Below, piece by piece: positions 1 to 6,396 of a stretch of 6,865 bases of DNA. The stretch comes from 66-474 sp050738155 (lineage in GTDB: Bacteria; Pseudomonadota; Gammaproteobacteria; Xanthomonadales; Rhodanobacteraceae): assembly GCA_050738155.1 (NCBI GenBank), contig JBOHYW010000193.1, forward strand, positions 1 through 6,865. The letters are read 5' to 3'. The translations under genes and the position numbers were made by a program. Numbering within the stretch: position 1 is the first letter of the stretch; every line of letters begins with the position of its first letter. The notes beneath the pieces were generated by a model. That model saw nothing but the letters and a program-made list of their open reading frames with translations, made no database searches and was not told the DNA's origin.

Positions 1-41
1 TCGGGACTCGGGACTCGGGACTCGGGACTCGGGACTCGGGA
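1..41. repeat. Tandem heptamer repeat (TCGGGAC)n, cut by window edge
   Basis: The unit TCGGGAC occurs five times in full and once as TCGGGA, with no mismatch, starting at the first base of the window, so the array may continue outside it. It has no start codon, ribosome binding site or other coding signal. It lies downstream of ribBX. Short G-rich arrays of this kind are, to my knowledge, common between genes in Xanthomonadales, where copy number varies between strains. It is too short and too uniform to be a CRISPR, since there are no spacers. Confidence 0.9.
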
Positions 42-42
42 G

Positions 43-174
43 AAAAGCGTAGCAGCCACGCTGCCGATTCCCTATAGACTCGCCGCGTCCTGCGGCTCGC
101 CCTTCGGGCCATCGGCTATGTCGATGTTCGCTCCGGCGTCCTGCCTACGCAGTCCGATTCTCCATTCCCGACTC
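43..174. repeat. Structured intergenic repeat, REP-like, entering the ribBX 3' end
   Basis: This stretch holds a chain of small inverted repeats: GCAGC/GCTGC (52-64), GCCGC/GCGGC (82-96), GCCC/GGGC around TTC (99-109) and ATCG/CGAT (111-125). The part from about 64 to 174 is bounded by two imperfect direct copies of a motif of the form CCGATTC..CC.AT..GACTC (about 64-82 and 154-174). The right copy lies inside the ribBX reading frame. The layout fits a REP or small non-autonomous element in which short hairpins are stacked. No transposase and no clear target-site duplication is visible. The identification as a dispersed repeat is inference, because copy number cannot be seen from one window. 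Confidence 0.55.
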
Positions 175-1266
175 ATCCACATACTCCACCACTTCGAGAT
201 CGAAGCCGGAAAGCCCGACCAGCTTGCGTGGGGTACCAAGCACCCGCAGGCGGCGCACGCCAAGATCGGCGAGGATCTGAGCACCCAACCCAAGCTGGCG
301 CCATTCGCGTTGACTGCTTGCGCGCGACGGCATCGCGGCACAATCGCGGGTCAGTCGCGCCAGCAACGCCGCGGCGTCCTCGTCGCCGGTCAACACCACC
401 ACCACCCCGCGCCCTTCGGCGGCGATGCGCCGCAAGGCTGCGGTCATGGTCAAGCCCAGGTCTTCGCGCTTGAGATGCAACACGTCCGACAAAGTGTTGC
501 GCACGTGCACACGCGTCAATACCGGCGCGCCGTCATCGACCGTGCCACGCACCAACGCGAAGTGCGGGTCGCCGTGCAGGCGATCCCGCCAGGCGACCAG
601 ACGGAACGCCCCGGCTTCGGTCTCGACGTCGGCATCGAACACCCGCTCGATGGTTTTCTCGGTGGCGAGCCGGTAACGGATCAAGTCGGCGATACTGCCG
701 ACTTTTAAACCATGCTTGGCAGCGAAGGTCTCGAGGTCGGGACGCCGCGCCATCGAACCGTCCTCGCGCAGGATTTCCACCAGCACCCCGGCGGCTTCGC
801 AACCCGCCAGTGCAGCCAGGTCCACCGCCGCTTCGGTATGGCCGGCACGCATCAACACGCCGCCTGCCTGCGCGAGCAACGGAAACACATGTCCGGGTTG
901 AACCAGATCGGCAGGCTTGGCATCCGGCGCCACCGCGACCTGGATGGTGCGCGCGCGATCGTGCGCGGAAATGCCGGTGGTGACGCCGCGCGCAGCCTCG
1001 ATCGAAACCGTGAAGTTGGTGTGGTACGCCGAGCCGTTGTCGCGCACCATCGGCTGCAGGCCCAACCTGTGTCCGCGCTGCTGGTCGAGCGCGAGGCAGA
1101 TCAACCCGCGGCCTTCGCGCGCCATGAAGTTGATGTCCTCGGGCCGCACCTTGTCGGCGGCGATGATCAGGTCACCTTCGTTCTCGCGATCTTCATCGTC
1201 CAGCATCACCACCATGCGGCCGGCGGCGATTTCTTCGAGCAGTTCGGGAATGTTTGCGAAAGCCAT
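145..1266 (-). CDS. ribB: 3,4-dihydroxy-2-butanone 4-phosphate synthase with degenerate GTP cyclohydrolase II domain (RibBX type)
   Basis: Cytoplasmic riboflavin enzyme that converts ribulose 5-phosphate into 3,4-dihydroxy-2-butanone 4-phosphate plus formate. Residues about 1-200 form a full RibB domain: the acidic DDEDRENEGD motif (23-32), HTNFTVS (82-88), the GISAHDRA segment (98-105), PGHVFPL (124-130) and RAGHTEA (140-146). Residues about 205-360 follow the GTP cyclohydrolase II fold in outline (VRG, VHV, EGRG, GAQIL.DLGV, then PRK..GL.G). The zinc-binding Cys motif ECLTGD...CDC is replaced by VRNTLSDVLHL (about 255-264), so cyclohydrolase activity is very unlikely. This matches the RibBX variant known in Proteobacteria; many databases would still call it ribBA. 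I chose the ATG at 1266 because family members begin M-A/P-F and a GGAG lies 11 bases upstream. A GTG at 1275, which would overlap the ribE stop, is the alternative. The last residues (about GMENRTA) seem to come from a repeat. Confidence 0.93.
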   Translation of the reverse strand: MAFANIPELLEEIAAGRMVVMLDDEDRENEGDLIIAADKVRPEDINFMAREGRGLICLALDQQRGHRLGLQPMVRDNGSAYHTNFTVSIEAARGVTTGISAHDRARTIQVAVAPDAKPADLVQPGHVFPLLAQAGGVLMRAGHTEAAVDLAALAGCEAAGVLVEILREDGSMARRPDLETFAAKHGLKVGSIADLIRYRLATEKTIERVFDADVETEAGAFRLVAWRDRLHGDPHFALVRGTVDDGAPVLTRVHVRNTLSDVLHLKREDLGLTMTAALRRIAAEGRGVVVVLTGDEDAAALLARLTRDCAAMPSRASSQREWRQLGLGAQILADLGVRRLRVLGTPRKLVGLSGFDLEVVEYVDESGMENRTA

Positions 1267-1271
1267 GGTGT

Positions 1272-1871
1272 TCACTGCTCCGTGTCCTGCATCAACCGTT
1301 CGAGGTAACGCGCCAGCAAATCGATTTCCAGATTCACACGGTTACCCACCTGACGCTCGCGAAACGTGGTCGCCGCGACGGTGTGCGGAATCAGGTTGAC
1401 CTCGAAGCGCGCACCCGCGACGGCATTCACGGTGAGACTGACCCCGTCCACGCAGATCGAACCTTTCGCGGCGATGTAACGCGCGAGTGGCTGCGGCGCT
1501 TCGATCGCCCAGCGCTGCGAACGCGCATCGGGTTCTATCGAAACGATGTTGCCGACGCCATCGACGTGGCCCGACACCAGATGCCCACCCAGGCGATCGG
1601 ACAAGCGCAGCGCCTTTTCAAGATTCACCGCGTCGCCCTCGTGCAAACCGCCCAGGGTGGTCAGCGACAGGGTTTCATTGGAAACGTCGAATGCCAGTGC
1701 ATCGTTTTCGATCGCCACCACCGTCAGGCAGCAGCCCGACACGCTGATGCTGTCGCCCAATGCGATATCGGATGCGTCGAATTCCGGCGCCGCGATGGCA
1801 AAGCGCAGATCGCCATCGCGCGACTCGCTGTGCGCGACGCGGCCCGTGGCCTGGATGATGCCGGTAAACAT
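1272..1871 (-). CDS. ribE: Riboflavin synthase alpha subunit
   Basis: Cytoplasmic enzyme, normally a homotrimer, that dismutates two 6,7-dimethyl-8-ribityllumazine molecules into riboflavin and a pyrimidinedione. The 199-residue length is normal. Both lumazine-binding halves are present. The N-terminal half starts MFTGII and carries GDSISVSGCCLTV (39-51) and HLVSGHVDG (96-104). The C-terminal half carries KGSICVDGVSLTVN and NLIPHT, the mirror of the first half. The ATG at 1871 is preceded by GGAGG at a 7-base spacing, an excellent ribosome binding site, which fixes the start. It is the first gene after the FMN riboswitch. The stop codon lies 5 bases before the ribBX ATG, so the two genes are almost certainly cotranscribed and probably translationally coupled. 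The E. coli equivalent is called ribC or ribE depending on the naming scheme. Confidence 0.97.
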   Translation of the reverse strand: MFTGIIQATGRVAHSESRDGDLRFAIAAPEFDASDIALGDSISVSGCCLTVVAIENDALAFDVSNETLSLTTLGGLHEGDAVNLEKALRLSDRLGGHLVSGHVDGVGNIVSIEPDARSQRWAIEAPQPLARYIAAKGSICVDGVSLTVNAVAGARFEVNLIPHTVAATTFRERQVGNRVNLEIDLLARYLERLMQDTEQ

Positions 1872-1876
1872 CAGCG

Positions 1877-1895
1877 CACCTCCGGAAGGAAGGTG
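1877..1895 (-). promoter_or_regulatory. Hairpin sequestering the ribE Shine-Dalgarno
   Basis: On the minus strand CACCTTCC, the tetraloop TTCC and GGAGGTG form a seven-pair stem with one bulged T. The 3' arm contains the GGAGG ribosome binding site of ribE. This is the arrangement expected for a riboswitch that controls translation: closed when FMN is bound and opened by an alternative pairing when it is not. The stem is read directly from the sequence; the switching role is inference. Confidence 0.6.
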
Positions 1896-1924
1896 GCAAG
1901 CCCGCAGGTAATGAGCATGAAGAA

Positions 1925-1994
1925 CGTTCTCCGCGTGAAAAATGGCGAGAACGCCCCAAGGCTTGAGGCCGACGCGTCACAAACGCACGCGTCG
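1925..1994 (-). promoter_or_regulatory. Three adjacent hairpins in the riboswitch leader (expression platform)
   Basis: Three hairpins follow each other with almost no gap on the minus strand just after the riboswitch. The first (1970-1994) is a perfect 8-pair stem CGACGCGT/ACGCGTCG with a 9-base loop. The second (1953-1969) is a 7-pair stem GCCTCAA/TTGGGGC with a GCC loop and one G-U pair. The third (1925-1953) is CGTTCTC/GAGAACG with extra G-C pairs toward its loop, followed by TTCTT. The third could be a weak intrinsic terminator, but its T tract is poor. These stems may guide the choice between the open and closed forms of the ribE translation start. They are seen in the sequence; their function is not. 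Confidence 0.5.
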
Positions 1995-1997
1995 AAC

Positions 1998-2159
1998 CGT
2001 CTTCTCTTTATCCGGACTTTCCGGCAGCGATGACCTGCCACCGACCGTCGGCTCCGGCATTCGACCGGATCTGCTGACCTTTCGCCGCAACGAAAGCGCT
2101 CGTGGGCTCACCCTTGCGGGCCTACCACCGGTGGGGAATTGCGCCCCGCCCTGAAGACG
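1998..2159 (-). promoter_or_regulatory. FMN riboswitch (RFN element)
   Basis: A full RFN element on the minus strand. The closing P1 stem is CGTCTTC (2153-2159) with GAAGACG (1998-2004), seven perfect pairs. Within it lie the conserved blocks in the right order: GGGCGGGG, then GGGG/CCCC (2133-2136 with 2144-2147) around CGCAATT, ACCGGTGGTA, GCCCACGAGC (2098-2107), GGTCAGCAGATCCGGT (2064-2079), CCGGAGCCGACGGT (2044-2057) and AGTCCGGAT (2010-2018). This family binds FMN and represses riboflavin synthesis or transport genes. Here it sits 126 bases upstream of the ribE start on the same strand, so it should control ribE and ribBX. One variable stem near 2021-2040 is extended. It needs no protein partner. 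Confidence 0.97.
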
Positions 2160-2189
2160 TCGTGATCGCCGGCAAGAACCGGCCCGCAC

Positions 2190-2198
2190 AGTTTAGCA
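2190..2198 (-). promoter_or_regulatory. Extended -10 promoter for the riboflavin leader
   Basis: On the minus strand the string TGCTAAACT fits an extended -10 (TGnTAnnnT). It would start transcription near 2183, about 24 bases before the riboswitch. No good -35 box lies 17 bases upstream, which is tolerable for extended -10 promoters. Between the predicted start and the riboswitch is a small hairpin GCCGG/CCGGC (2168-2183). The position is right, but the call rests on one short motif. Confidence 0.45.
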
Positions 2199-2233
2199 CC
2201 CGCTCCCCGTGGTCGCCGTGGCATGATTCACCC

Positions 2234-4126
2234 ATGAACCTGCGACTGCTTCTCGCCGCACTTGCCCTGCTGGCACTGCCCTCGCTGTGCGCTGCCGCAG
2301 CCGACCACGTCGAAACGATCGTCTACGAAGGCAGCCTCGGCAGCCAGCGCATCGTCATGAAATTACCGGAACATCCGGCCCAGGCGATGTCCGGCTTCTT
2401 CGAACCCACCTGGTTTTTCCCGCGTTACGGCATCGACCATCGCCTCGACCTCATCGCGGCGAGCAAAGATCGCATGCAGATGGTCGCAAGCGGGCAGGAA
2501 TCTCCGCAGTGGAAACTGGCGCGACAGGCCGACGGCAGTTGGCAAGGCACGCGGAAGCAACCTGACGGCCGCACGCTGCCCGTGTTCCTGCAGCGCGCCG
2601 TGTTGCCGCTGCCGCCGGCGAACGCCAGCGATTACCTCAAGCGCGCACGAACGCACCAACCCTATGTTTACCTGCGCCTGCAGGACATCAAGCTCCAACC
2701 TGGGCGGCGCGAAGCTTTCATGGGTTACACCTTGCAATGGTGGCGCGAGCCGCGTTCACGCATCGAACTGTTTCAAGTCGCCGATGGCTACCCGGCCGCG
2801 CAACGCAAGCACATCAACCGCGCCCTGATGGATGAACTGTGGACCCAAGTCAACGGCTACTACAGCTGCGTCGGCGCCCCCGTGGCCGGCGGTTCGGTGG
2901 AATTCAGCGCCACGCCCACGCTGTTGAGCGATACGGTCGTCAGCGTTGCCACCATCGGTAACTACTACTGCGGCGGCGCACACGGCGGCACCAACTACGC
3001 CGGCATCAACCTCAACGCTCGTACCGGCAGCAAACTGGCGCTCGCTGATGTCATCGAGCTTGGCAAGCGACAGCCGACACAGTATGCGTATGCGCACGCC
3101 TTCGCGCCGTGGCTGCGCGAGCAACTCGGTGCCTTGTACCCCGAGCACATGCACGATGGCTGCCATTATGCAGACGCGGGCAACGACACTTGGCTATCGC
3201 CGGGCTGGTACATGACGGCCAAAGGCATCTTCTTCATCCCGTATTTCCCGCACGTCGTGGGCGCGTGCACTTACATCGACGACTGGTCGTTGCTGCCTTG
3301 GCACTGGTTCGACCAGCACCATGCAAAGCTCAAGCTGCCGCTTCCGGGCACCCCGCCCACGCACGGCAGCAAAGTGCAGGTGGCTGCCAGCGCGGACCAT
3401 CCACAGACTGCGCCCATCACCCTCGAGAAGGGCAAGCAGCAATCATTCATGGGCTTCACCTTGCAGTGGTGGCGCGAGCCGGTTTCTGGTCTGCGGATGT
3501 TCCAGATCGTCAGCCACGGCCAGATCCAGCAGTCGTTCACCCGGGCCAACCACGCGCTGATGCAGCAGCTTTGGAAACAACTCGGCCACTACTACGCTTG
3601 CCAGTATTCGCCCCGGGCCAAGCCGGCCGTCAACGTGCGCCCCACCTATTTGAGCCCATCCATCGTCAGCGTCGACGTATCGATCAGTCACGTTGCCACC
3701 TTCGTCAACCATCTCGACATGACGCACGGCTGCGGTGACCTCAGCGACATCCGCGCTCCGATCACCCTCGACATTGCGAGCGGCCAGCGCCTGTCGCAAT
3801 CAGGCATCTTTGACGTGGCAGCCAACGCAGCGACGCCCAGCGACGCAGAGCGCCAGACGGCGGGCTGGCTGGTCAAGCAATTTACGGCGATCTATCCCGA
3901 ACGCATGAGCGGCATCGAACCGATCTGCAACTTCGCCAATCCGCGCATCTGGATGGGCGCCAAGTGGTACCTCACGCCGCAGGGCATCTTTTTCTACCCC
4001 GATTTCACACGGGCGCCGCAATCGTCATACGTTTGCGCCGCGAGCGACGATTGGTCGTTGTTGCCGTGGGCCAGGCTCAAGGACCACCCGGGCCGATTCA
4101 AGCTCAAGCTGCCTGAATCCACGTGA
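2234..4126 (+). CDS. Secreted protein with two tandem four-cysteine domains, DUF3298-like; function unknown
   Basis: I do not recognise a named family for the whole 630-residue protein. Residues 1-22 form a Sec signal peptide (MNLR, a Leu/Ala core, then AAA-A), so it acts in the periplasm or outside. Residues about 24-140 are a separate region rich in Trp, Tyr and short beta-type strands. Then come two related copies, about 152-369 and 395-627. Each has FMG[YF]TLQWWREP, a YY[SA]C motif, WY..T..GIFF.P and DDWSLLPW, and each carries four cysteines (212, 246, 310, 345 and 456, 500, 565, 601). Copy 1 has GGAHG (247-251) followed by a TG..L.L.D segment, which resembles DUF3298 domains such as those of RsiV and PdaC; copy 2 has degraded this to THGCG. 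The start at 2234 gives the signal peptide; an in-frame start at 2102 would lie in the riboswitch. No strong ribosome binding site is visible. It is divergent from the rib operon and convergent with pbpC. Confidence 0.85.
   Translation: MNLRLLLAALALLALPSLCAAAADHVETIVYEGSLGSQRIVMKLPEHPAQAMSGFFEPTWFFPRYGIDHRLDLIAASKDRMQMVASGQESPQWKLARQADGSWQGTRKQPDGRTLPVFLQRAVLPLPPANASDYLKRARTHQPYVYLRLQDIKLQPGRREAFMGYTLQWWREPRSRIELFQVADGYPAAQRKHINRALMDELWTQVNGYYSCVGAPVAGGSVEFSATPTLLSDTVVSVATIGNYYCGGAHGGTNYAGINLNARTGSKLALADVIELGKRQPTQYAYAHAFAPWLREQLGALYPEHMHDGCHYADAGNDTWLSPGWYMTAKGIFFIPYFPHVVGACTYIDDWSLLPWHWFDQHHAKLKLPLPGTPPTHGSKVQVAASADHPQTAPITLEKGKQQSFMGFTLQWWREPVSGLRMFQIVSHGQIQQSFTRANHALMQQLWKQLGHYYACQYSPRAKPAVNVRPTYLSPSIVSVDVSISHVATFVNHLDMTHGCGDLSDIRAPITLDIASGQRLSQSGIFDVAANAATPSDAERQTAGWLVKQFTAIYPERMSGIEPICNFANPRIWMGAKWYLTPQGIFFYPDFTRAPQSSYVCAASDDWSLLPWARLKDHPGRFKLKLPEST
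2687..3340 (+). repeat. Intragenic duplication, copy 1 (residues about 152-369)
   Basis: First of two homologous segments inside the secreted-protein gene, offset from the second by about 729 bases at the start and 768 at the end. The best matching stretch at DNA level is the FMG.TLQWWREP coding block (2717-2752 against 3446-3481), where 33 of 36 bases agree. This copy keeps GGAHG and the NYYC motif. Confidence 0.8.
3416..4114 (+). repeat. Intragenic duplication, copy 2 (residues about 395-627)
   Basis: Second homologous segment. It is about 13-15 residues longer than copy 1, mainly near residues 480-500. It keeps the four-cysteine pattern, WYLTPQGIFF and DDWSLLPW, but its GGAHG-equivalent site reads THGCG. 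Away from the tryptophan-rich block the DNA has diverged clearly, so the duplication is old rather than recent. Confidence 0.8.
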
Positions 4127-4150
4127 TGTCCTGCGCCGGACGGGCGCGGA
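4127..4150. other. 24-bp gap between convergent genes with a small G-C hairpin
   Basis: The secreted-protein gene and pbpC end tail to tail here. The gap contains GCGCC (4133-4137) and GGCGC (4143-4147) around a 5-base loop, and an overlapping GTCC/GGAC stem (4128-4141). There is no T tract on either strand, so this is not a convincing intrinsic terminator. It could slow polymerase from both sides, but that is inference. Confidence 0.3.
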
Positions 4151-6370
4151 TCAGCCGCTTCCTGGTGTTTGCCCCAGCACGCTGAACGCAACCGGGCCAA
4201 GCCTGATTGGCGCGTGATCGCCATCCAGCCACACCCGCGCGCTGACCTTGTGCGGACCCGGTACCAGCACCCAGCTTGCCGTGTCACCGCTGGTGTCCGG
4301 CAGCGGCTTGCCGTCGACCTGCCAAACCACTCGACGGATCGCGCGGCCGTTCGCATCCAGTGTGAAATGGAAGCGCTGTGCGGTGGCTGGCAGGCGTGGA
4401 TCGATGGCAAGCGTTTCCCTCGGCAGGGGCCGTGCAATCGCCGGTTTGGTGTCGGGCACGACACCCGCGGAGGCGCGAACACCCGAACTATTGGACGGCA
4501 AGTACCACTCCTGCCGATGCACGCACGGCGGCGGGCCGATCCATTCGCAAGTTTCGACGGGACGCAACGCGGGGCTGTGCCACAGCCCCGCGTAGGGCGC
4601 TGCGTTGCGCAGCCGCGCGAAAATTTGCCGCAACACCGGTGCCGGTCCCATCGAGCCGGTCAGTCCATCGGTGGCGGTACCGTCAAGGTTTCCCATCCAC
4701 ACACCGACCGTGTAGCGGTTGTCGAAACCCACGGTCCAGATGTCGTGGTAGTCGCTCGACGTGCCGGTCTTCACCGCCGTCGGCACCGGCAGGTCGAGCA
4801 CGCTCATCGCGCCGAATTCTGCGGTGCGCGCATCCGGATCGGACAGGATGTTGGCCAATAGCGATGTCACATCCGCCGGCAGTATGCGCACCGGGTCGGG
4901 CTGCGGGAAACCTTCGAGCACATGCAGCGGCAGGAATTCGCCGTGGCGTGCGAGACTCGAGTAACCCTGCACCAGATCGAACAGGCTCACTGCACCATCG
5001 CCCAGCACGATCGCCGGTCCGTAGTAACCCGCACTCTTGCGGAAAGTAGTGAAACCCAGCCGCTGCAGCAGGTCGATGATGGTGGGCACGCCGACCGCCT
5101 GCGCGGTGCGCACCGCGGGGATATTGAGCGAATTGGCCAGCGCATAACGCAGGCTGACGCGGCCGTAATGGCGCCCGCTGTAATTGCGGTAACGATGCAC
5201 CCCCGTATCGATGCGCTCGGCCAGTGGCGTGTCCTCGAGCACGTGGCTCGGCTGCCAACCCAGGTCGGCCATCGCGAGGCCGTACACGAACGGCTTCAAG
5301 GTGGAACCCGGCTGGCGCGGCGTAATCACCGGATCGATGGCGTACGGATTGCCAGCGGGGGCCACGGCCCATGCCAGCACGGCACCGGTTGCGTTGTCGA
5401 CTACCAGCGCCGCAGCGTCGCCAACACCGCGCGCGTTCAATTTTTCGACGCGCTCACGCAACACCCGCTGCACGAAGCCCTGCAAGCTGGGATCCAGCGT
5501 GGTGCGCAGCGCGGCTGCCGTGAGTCCGCGCGCCTGCGCCTGTTGCGCCGCATACACCACGAACGGGCCGGCGTCGATCGCCAATGACAAATGGCCGGGC
5601 GTGATCGGCGCGCGCAGGATCGCGCCCTTTACGGTTGCCGTGATGGTTTTTTCAGCCAGCATCCGTCCGGCCAGCTGGTCGACCGCACGTCGCAAGCTGC
5701 GTGGATGCCGGCGTGGATCGTAGGCTTCGGGCGAGCGCACCAGCACTGCCAACGCCAGTTGCTCGGCGGGATCAAGCGCGTCGGGTTTGCGTCCGAAGTA
5801 ATAACGTGCCGCTTGCGCCACCCCACGCCGTTGCGCGCCATACGGAACCTGGTTGAGGTAAAACGCCAACACCTTGGCATGCCCGAACCGGCGCAGCAGG
5901 CGTCCGGCATCGAAACCCGCGACCCAATGACTCCAATACGTGCGCGGGCGCGGTTTCAAAATCCGCGCGACTTGTTCACCGATGGTGCTGGCGCCGCGCT
6001 CGACCTGCCCCGCGCGCAGGTTTTCCAACAGTGCGGCGAATCGCGCCGGCCAGTCCACGCCGCCGTGTTCCCAATAACGACGATCTTCGGAAGCCACGAA
6101 TGCATGTCGGACCAGTGGCGGGATCCGTGACAGCGACGACACGTCCGCGCGATTGAAACGTCCCTCGAAACTCAAATTGAGCGGGGTACCGTCGGCCGCC
6201 GTGAAATGCGTCGCCGCGACGTCACCCGCACCCGTTCGCACGCCGAGCGTCGCGGGCAATGGCATCAGCGACAACCAAGTGGCGATGGTCAGCCCGATCG
6301 CCGTGACCGGGACCACGGCAGCCACCACCCGCAACCCGCGACGCCAAAATGTCTGATTCCATTGCCACAT
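4151..6370 (-). CDS. pbpC: Penicillin-binding protein 1C (peptidoglycan glycosyltransferase/transpeptidase)
   Basis: Inner-membrane, periplasm-facing cell wall enzyme of class A PBP type, 739 residues from the chosen start, close to the usual PbpC length. Residues about 13-38 form the single membrane anchor. The GT51 domain follows: EDRRYWEHGG with catalytic Glu95, GASTIGEQ (126-133), then YLNQVPYG..RRGVAQAA.YYFG. The transpeptidase domain has GSTLKP (Ser356, Lys359), SLN (Ser414 to Asn416) and KTGTS (from Lys534). Residues about 608-616 hold a Cys pair, and about 660-735 form the C-terminal domain typical of PBP1C. I chose the ATG at 6370; a GTG at 6400 is in frame but lies inside the inverted repeat. 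Neither start has a strong ribosome binding site. The GT51 motifs deviate from consensus. The gene lies 116 bp downstream of the alpha-2-macroglobulin gene and on the same strand, a linkage also found in E. coli (yfhM-pbpC). Confidence 0.95.
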   Translation of the reverse strand: MWQWNQTFWRRGLRVVAAVVPVTAIGLTIATWLSLMPLPATLGVRTGAGDVAATHFTAADGTPLNLSFEGRFNRADVSSLSRIPPLVRHAFVASEDRRYWEHGGVDWPARFAALLENLRAGQVERGASTIGEQVARILKPRPRTYWSHWVAGFDAGRLLRRFGHAKVLAFYLNQVPYGAQRRGVAQAARYYFGRKPDALDPAEQLALAVLVRSPEAYDPRRHPRSLRRAVDQLAGRMLAEKTITATVKGAILRAPITPGHLSLAIDAGPFVVYAAQQAQARGLTAAALRTTLDPSLQGFVQRVLRERVEKLNARGVGDAAALVVDNATGAVLAWAVAPAGNPYAIDPVITPRQPGSTLKPFVYGLAMADLGWQPSHVLEDTPLAERIDTGVHRYRNYSGRHYGRVSLRYALANSLNIPAVRTAQAVGVPTIIDLLQRLGFTTFRKSAGYYGPAIVLGDGAVSLFDLVQGYSSLARHGEFLPLHVLEGFPQPDPVRILPADVTSLLANILSDPDARTAEFGAMSVLDLPVPTAVKTGTSSDYHDIWTVGFDNRYTVGVWMGNLDGTATDGLTGSMGPAPVLRQIFARLRNAAPYAGLWHSPALRPVETCEWIGPPPCVHRQEWYLPSNSSGVRASAGVVPDTKPAIARPLPRETLAIDPRLPATAQRFHFTLDANGRAIRRVVWQVDGKPLPDTSGDTASWVLVPGPHKVSARVWLDGDHAPIRLGPVAFSVLGQTPGSG

Positions 6371-6396
6371 CGTCAGGACCAGAAAGAGCACACTCG

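Noticed and set aside
1..41. CRISPR array
   Set aside because: The units are 7 bases with no spacers between them, and no cas genes are present.
43..64. Intrinsic terminator of the riboflavin operon
   Set aside because: On the minus strand a GCAGC/GCTGC stem is followed by TTTTCT only after a 5-base gap, and the stem is short. It could assist termination but is not convincing.
712..2033. Plus-strand reading frames opposite ribBX and ribE (712-1308 and 1254-2033)
   Set aside because: They are shadows of well-supported genes in high-GC DNA. Their proteins look like random Arg/His-rich translations and have no ribosome binding site.
2102..2233. N-terminal extension of the secreted-protein reading frame
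   Set aside because: It reads through the antisense of the FMN riboswitch and would place the hydrophobic signal peptide 44 residues inside the protein. The ATG at 2234 gives a normal signal peptide.
2279..2300. Lipoprotein signal in the secreted protein (PSLC near residue 19)
   Set aside because: The residues before Cys do not fit a lipobox (Pro at -3 and Leu at -1), and a signal peptidase I site AAA-A follows directly.
4169..6130. Long plus-strand frames opposite pbpC
   Set aside because: pbpC carries every expected motif in its own frame; the opposite frames show no domain and overlap one another.
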